From Fluctibacter corallii (lineage in GTDB: Bacteria > Pseudomonadota > Gammaproteobacteria > Enterobacterales > Alteromonadaceae), in contig NZ_JAOWKX010000006.1 of NCBI RefSeq assembly GCF_025751585.1, forward strand, positions 137,099-201,098: 64,000 nucleotides of DNA, read 5' to 3'. Made by a program: the position numbers and the translations under genes. Position 1 is the stretch's first letter. Every line of letters begins with the position of its first letter. Of the stretch, positions 60,067 to 64,000 are shown piece by piece. The notes beneath the pieces were generated by a model. That model saw nothing but the letters and a program-made list of their open reading frames with translations, ran no database searches and had not been told where the DNA came from.

Positions 60067-61089
60067 ATGTTAGCAGGCCTGACAGAATTTCTTCAGAGCA
60101 GTGTGATGTCACTGCCTGATTATCTTTTAAGTGCAAATCGACGTACGTTTGGTTTGTACTTACTGTCGGCCTGTTTACTTGCTATTCCTGCGTATTTTGT
60201 TCACAAAAAACAAAAAACCTTATCAGGTTTTGCCGGTTATCTTTTCAATCGACGAATTTGGCTGCATGATTCTGCCAAGTTAGATTACGGCCTGTTTATT
60301 GTTAATCGATTAACGCGTGCATTGCTATGGGCCCCAATAGTACTGACTATGGTGCCCATAGCAATGGGCGTAAGTGGTGCGCTAGAATCCTTGTTCGGTC
60401 ACCCTGCTCCACTGACCTCACATCCTCTCGTAGTGATTAGTGTATTTACACTGCTGTTATTTTTATTGGATGATCTCACGCGGTTTCTATTACATTTGGC
60501 ATTTCACAAAGTGCCAATGTTGTGGGAATTTCACAAGGTACATCATTCAGCAAAAGTGCTTACTCCCATCACCATTTATCGAACACATCCCCTTGAGAGC
60601 TACCTATACGCGTGCCGCCTTGCGTTAGCACAAGGAATTGCAGTCGGCATTGGTTATGTCCTCTTCGGACAATCATTGACGATGCTGGATGTAATGGGGG
60701 CTAACATCTTCGTGTTTGTATTTAACATCATGGGGGCAAACCTGCGCCATTCGCATGTGCGCTGGTCATGGGGAGATATCATTGAGCGCTGGTTTATTAG
60801 CCCTGCACAGCACCAAATCCACCATAGTGACAACCCCAAGCACTTCGACCGTAATCTCGGTTCGGCATTGGCGATTTGGGATCGATTAGCTAACACGCTA
60901 GTGTTGTCATCAAGCGCTACTCGCATTCGATTTGGATTAGGTAAGCACCAGCCACACCATCAAACACTATGGGCGTGCTATATTGATCCCTTCAAGGCAC
61001 TGGTTAACACGTATCGCTCCAAACCAGAAAAAGATGCGTTGTCCTCGCTACATTCATCGAACACGCCCAAAGCGCCTACGATAGACTGA
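60067..61089 (+). CDS. Sterol desaturase/fatty acid hydroxylase family protein
   Basis: 340 residues, several membrane helices, and the diiron histidine boxes of the family: HLAFH near 150, HKVHHS near 158, a HSHVRW near 223, and QHQIHHSDNPKHFDRNLGSALAIWD near 245 (HQIHH). These enzymes oxidise lipids with a diiron centre. It starts 6 bases after the receptor stop, so it belongs to the iron operon; a role in modifying a membrane lipid or a siderophore-like compound is inference. Confidence 0.85.
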   Translation: MLAGLTEFLQSSVMSLPDYLLSANRRTFGLYLLSACLLAIPAYFVHKKQKTLSGFAGYLFNRRIWLHDSAKLDYGLFIVNRLTRALLWAPIVLTMVPIAMGVSGALESLFGHPAPLTSHPLVVISVFTLLLFLLDDLTRFLLHLAFHKVPMLWEFHKVHHSAKVLTPITIYRTHPLESYLYACRLALAQGIAVGIGYVLFGQSLTMLDVMGANIFVFVFNIMGANLRHSHVRWSWGDIIERWFISPAQHQIHHSDNPKHFDRNLGSALAIWDRLANTLVLSSSATRIRFGLGKHQPHHQTLWACYIDPFKALVNTYRSKPEKDALSSLHSSNTPKAPTID

Positions 61090-61158
61090 GGTAGTCGAGG
61101 CTTCTGCTGATGCGCTAAGTTAGCTAAGAAGGCTTAACTGACTCTTGCTCAATAATAC

Positions 61159-62202
61159 TTAACTTGCTCTGGCAAACATCACCACGTGAGCCAAGTCCGT
61201 CTTAATCCCGAATTGCTCCCCCACCTCATGATCGTGGTGACTCGGTGCTAGACACAGTAGCGGCACATGACTCCCTTCTACCCCTAATTCGTACATGATG
61301 TGAGACCCTCTGAACATACGGTTTAAAATTCTTGCTTTCTGCGGGCTTTTGTCGTCATGCTCTATGTCATCAGGGCGCACAAGTACTTCAACTCGCGCCC
61401 CTTTATCAAACTGATGTTGAGCAGATAATGCAAATTGCCCTAAGCAACAATCCACTTGATGGTGCTCAGTAATCACGCCTGGAATTAACACACCACTGCC
61501 AATAAAATCCGCGACAAAGCGGCTAACAGGTCGATGGTATAAACCATAGGCGCTATCCCACTGGTGCAATGCGCCGTCGCACATCACGCCGATAACATCC
61601 GCTATAGCAAAAGCCTCATGTTGATCATGGGTGACCATTAAAGCCGACGTTTTTTGATGTTTTAAGATACGTCGAATATCTTTCGCGAGCTCTTCTCTTA
61701 GGTCAGCATCTAAGCTCGAAAAAGGTTCATCAAGCAGAATTAAATCTGGCTCTGGCGCTAATGCTCTAGCCAATGCGACACGCTGTTGTTGGCCACCTGA
61801 TAACTCATGCGGATAGCGCTCACCAATATTTGGCAACCCGATGAGGTCAAGCATGGCATCGACACGCGCGTGACGTTGTTCTTGAGGAACAGTATGTAAA
61901 CCAAACGCGATATTGTCTGCAATACTCATATGTGGGAATAATGCAAAATCCTGAAACACCACCGACATGTGTCGTTTTTCGGGTGGAATGTGCGTAGACG
62001 CGCTGCTAACCAACGCACCACGAAGCTCTATGCTTCCCGATGCCACATGCTCAAAACCAGCAATAGCGCGTAACGTTGAGGTTTTTCCACAACCCGACGG
62101 CCCAAGTAAACAGCCAATTTGCCCCTCTTTCAACGACAAAGACACATAGTTTACTGCGGTTACATTGCCATAACGGATTTGGATATCGTTTAGGGTCAAC
62201 AT
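61159..62202 (-). CDS. fbpC: Ferric ABC transporter ATPase, FbpC-like
   Basis: 347 residues: Walker A LLGPSGCGKTSTLRAI (near 33), Q-loop, signature LSGGQQQRVALARAL, Walker B LILLDEPFSSLD, H-loop MVTHDQHEAF, then a C-terminal TOBE-like domain (RVEVLVRPDDIEHD). Powers ferric iron import through FbpB. Last gene of the fbpABC unit; starts 9 bases after fbpB. Confidence 0.92.
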   Translation of the reverse strand: MLTLNDIQIRYGNVTAVNYVSLSLKEGQIGCLLGPSGCGKTSTLRAIAGFEHVASGSIELRGALVSSASTHIPPEKRHMSVVFQDFALFPHMSIADNIAFGLHTVPQEQRHARVDAMLDLIGLPNIGERYPHELSGGQQQRVALARALAPEPDLILLDEPFSSLDADLREELAKDIRRILKHQKTSALMVTHDQHEAFAIADVIGVMCDGALHQWDSAYGLYHRPVSRFVADFIGSGVLIPGVITEHHQVDCCLGQFALSAQHQFDKGARVEVLVRPDDIEHDDKSPQKARILNRMFRGSHIMYELGVEGSHVPLLCLAPSHHDHEVGEQFGIKTDLAHVVMFARAS

Positions 62203-62211
62203 GACAAGAAA

Positions 62212-63855
62212 TTACCTTTGGGACGCGCGGTCAATCGCGCGCGTTAATAAAATGACGGGAACCAGTCCCACCAGCACAATCGCCAGAGCAGGCATCGCCG
62301 CATCGACTAACCTTTCATCGGAAGCCAATTCAAAGCTTCTCACCGCCAACGTATTAAAATTAAACGGCCGCAGAATCAACGTTGCGGGCAGCTCTTTTAG
62401 CACATCAACAAATACTAGTAAGGCAGCACTTAGCACGCTAGCCCGAAGCATAGGTATATGAATCTGCTTTAATACCCTAATGGGGCTGGCACCTAAGGAG
62501 CGCGCAGCATTATCCATGCTGGGCGTAATTCGTCCTAATCCTGATTCAATATTGTGAATGGCAACCGCTAAAAAACGAATGCTATACGCGAATAACAACG
62601 CAAACACAGTACCGGAAAAAACCAAACCTAACAGTTCACCTGTCCAGCTCTTCCAAAGGGCGTTAATAGCGTGATCTGCCCAGCCAAGCGGAAGCAAAAT
62701 ACCCACAGCAATAACAGTACCAGGAATGGCATACCCTAATGAAACGACACCCACATTCCCCGACAGTAAAGGGGTTTTCTTCAATCGTTTACCATAGGTC
62801 AACAATAATGCCAACGTCACTACTACCACAGCGGCAGCTAGCGCAATAAACAATGAATTAAGTACCAAGGCAGTAAACTGTTCATCCCAGGCAGTTTTAT
62901 AGGTTAACGTCGCCCAATATCCTAGCTGAATAGAAGGTAAAATAAACCCAAATAGTGGCGGCAATAAACACAGAAAAAACGCAGCTGCGCCTTTTGCCAT
63001 CCCAAGCTGTTTTCTGGTTTGGCTTTGATGATTCTGTCCTTGATGAAAATACTGGATTTTTCGGCGGGACATTTTCTCCAACACCAAAGTAACAAAGACA
63101 AATGTACATAAGACAGAAGAGAGCTGCGCCGCAGCAATACCATCACCTAGGCCGAACCAGGTACGAAAAATGCCCGTAGTGAAGGTGCTTATCCCGAAAT
63201 ATTGAACCGTTCCATAATCAGCGAACGCTTCCATCATTGCCAGTGCAGCGCCAGTAATTAACGCAGGTCTGGCTAGCGGTAATGTTACCTTTAGAAAGTG
63301 CTGGTACTTCGTCACACCCATACTTTGACTGGCTTGATATAAAGACGCCGGTTGTTCACTAAATGCCGTCTTTGCCAGCATATACACATACGGATATAAC
63401 ACCAACGACATAACAAGTATTGCGCCTTCAAGTGAACGAATATCAGGGAAGGTATAGTCACCATACCCCCATCCCGTTATGTCACGTAAGGCAGATTGCA
63501 CCGGCCCCATAAAATCCAGAATGCCAGTGTAGGTATAAGCAATAATGTAAGCGGGCATGGCTAAAGGAAGCAATAACAACCAATTTAGTATACGCCTTCC
63601 CACGAAATTATAACGTGCCATAATCATGGCTGTCGTTGTGCCTAATACAAGTGCACCGAGGCCCACCCCAATAGCCAGCAACAGGGAATTGATGATGTAG
63701 TCTGACAGCACTGTATCAGCAAGGTGTGACCACACGCTGGTGTCGAATGCACCCCAGCTAAAATAAATCACAAAAATGGGCGTACACAACATTGCGCCCA
63801 GCAAAAGTAAAGCGCCCTGCCAAGGGTCGGTCAGGGCGCGAATATGTTGATTCAA
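62212..63855 (-). CDS. fbpB: Ferric ABC transporter permease, FbpB-like
   Basis: 547 residues with about twelve membrane helices in two similar halves, each with an ABC permease EAA loop (ASQSMGVTKYQHFLKVTLPLARP near 180; ARSLGASPIRVLKQIHIPMLRAS near 460). Fused double permeases are usual for FbpB/SfuB/ThiP types. The adjacent binding protein end and FbpC fit ferric import. ThiP (thiamine) is an alternative but the surrounding iron genes and the binding-protein C-terminus favour iron. Confidence 0.9.
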   Translation of the reverse strand: MNQHIRALTDPWQGALLLLGAMLCTPIFVIYFSWGAFDTSVWSHLADTVLSDYIINSLLLAIGVGLGALVLGTTTAMIMARYNFVGRRILNWLLLLPLAMPAYIIAYTYTGILDFMGPVQSALRDITGWGYGDYTFPDIRSLEGAILVMSLVLYPYVYMLAKTAFSEQPASLYQASQSMGVTKYQHFLKVTLPLARPALITGAALAMMEAFADYGTVQYFGISTFTTGIFRTWFGLGDGIAAAQLSSVLCTFVFVTLVLEKMSRRKIQYFHQGQNHQSQTRKQLGMAKGAAAFFLCLLPPLFGFILPSIQLGYWATLTYKTAWDEQFTALVLNSLFIALAAAVVVVTLALLLTYGKRLKKTPLLSGNVGVVSLGYAIPGTVIAVGILLPLGWADHAINALWKSWTGELLGLVFSGTVFALLFAYSIRFLAVAIHNIESGLGRITPSMDNAARSLGASPIRVLKQIHIPMLRASVLSAALLVFVDVLKELPATLILRPFNFNTLAVRSFELASDERLVDAAMPALAIVLVGLVPVILLTRAIDRASQR

Positions 63856-63891
63856 GGTGATACTACATCCATTTTGATGCGGAAATAAAGC

Positions 63892-63925
63892 TGCATCATC
63901 GTGTATTTACACCCATGATGATGCA
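63892..63925 (-). other. Hairpin between the binding-protein and permease genes
   Basis: A 9-bp perfect inverted repeat TGCATCATC / GATGATGCA with inner TGT/ACA pairs. No T-run; likely stabilises the upstream binding-protein mRNA or lowers permease expression, as is usual for ABC operons. Confidence 0.55.
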
Positions 63926-63937
63926 AGGGCTAAAGCG

Positions 63938-64000
63938 TTACTTCCAGCCAGCTTTATCCATCACTTTTACAGCCTCGGCGTTTAATTCACCGACGCGATA
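63938..64000 (-). CDS. Fe(3+) ABC transporter substrate-binding protein, C-terminal end only
   Basis: The last 20 codons and stop of a minus-strand gene running off the window: YRVGELNAEAVKVMDKAGWK. This C-terminus (N-A-E-A-V-x-x-M-D-x-A-G-W) is characteristic of FbpA/IdiA/FutA ferric-binding proteins, and the permease and ATPase follow in order. Confidence 0.75.
   Translation of the reverse strand, partial: YRVGELNAEAVKVMDKAGWK

Overview
The window looks like chromosome of a marine gammaproteobacterium of the order Alteromonadales (an Alteromonadaceae-type genome). The reasons are the E. coli-like housekeeping proteins in characteristic blocks (guaBA/xseA, nadA/tRNA-Lys/cpoB-pal-tol-ybgC, ruvBAC-yebC-nudB-aspS, glrK-qseG-glrR), the abundance of TonB-dependent receptors, surface lipoproteins and secreted hydrolases, and the moderate G+C. 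I cannot fix the genus from sequence alone.

Layout. 1-6080: end of a TonB-dependent receptor, a large lipoprotein with four discoidin-like repeats, and a secreted lipase with its dedicated foldase. 6428-11660: same-strand cluster of a RimK-like ATP-grasp ligase, a GNAT-C39 peptidase fusion, an RMD1/YagE (DUF155) protein and a membrane PilZ protein; this is the least understood functional unit here. 11789-20406: accessory genes (M1 aminopeptidase lipoprotein, BNR-type secreted beta-propeller, CgeB-like glycosyltransferase, SmrA, a 46-aa membrane peptide, a secreted subtilase). 20697-33260: purL, mltF, a 50-aa basic protein, tadA, a PspB-like protein, guaA, guaB, xseA.

33261-35549 is a small mobile-element scar beside tRNA-Ser(GGA). 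It holds a phage-type BRO-N antirepressor gene and a decayed tyrosine integrase with one frameshift and one stop. A 67/68-bp direct repeat brackets the pair, and a 19-bp copy of the tRNA 3' end lies nearby. 35687-48661 is core: nadA, three tRNA-Lys(UUU), the Tol-Pal operon, the Holliday-junction genes, yebC, nudB and aspS, all on the minus strand. The 915-base gap between ybgC and ruvB contains an orphan intrinsic terminator, possibly of a small RNA.

48915-54532: glrK-qseG-glrR two-component operon (translationally coupled), a secreted EF-hand protein, and a TerB-like/FAD-oxidoreductase pair. 54729-64000 is an iron-acquisition region: DUF4856 lipoprotein behind a candidate Fur site, imelysin lipoprotein, FecA-like receptor and a sterol-desaturase-family protein on the plus strand, facing an FbpABC-type ferric ABC transporter on the minus strand. 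The receptor set would move iron across the outer membrane and FbpABC across the inner membrane.

Typical sigma-70 promoters with GC-rich discriminators precede purL, guaB, nadA, tRNA-Ser and the tRNA-Lys cluster, suggesting shared stringent/growth-rate control. No CRISPR array, rRNA or intact transposase was seen.
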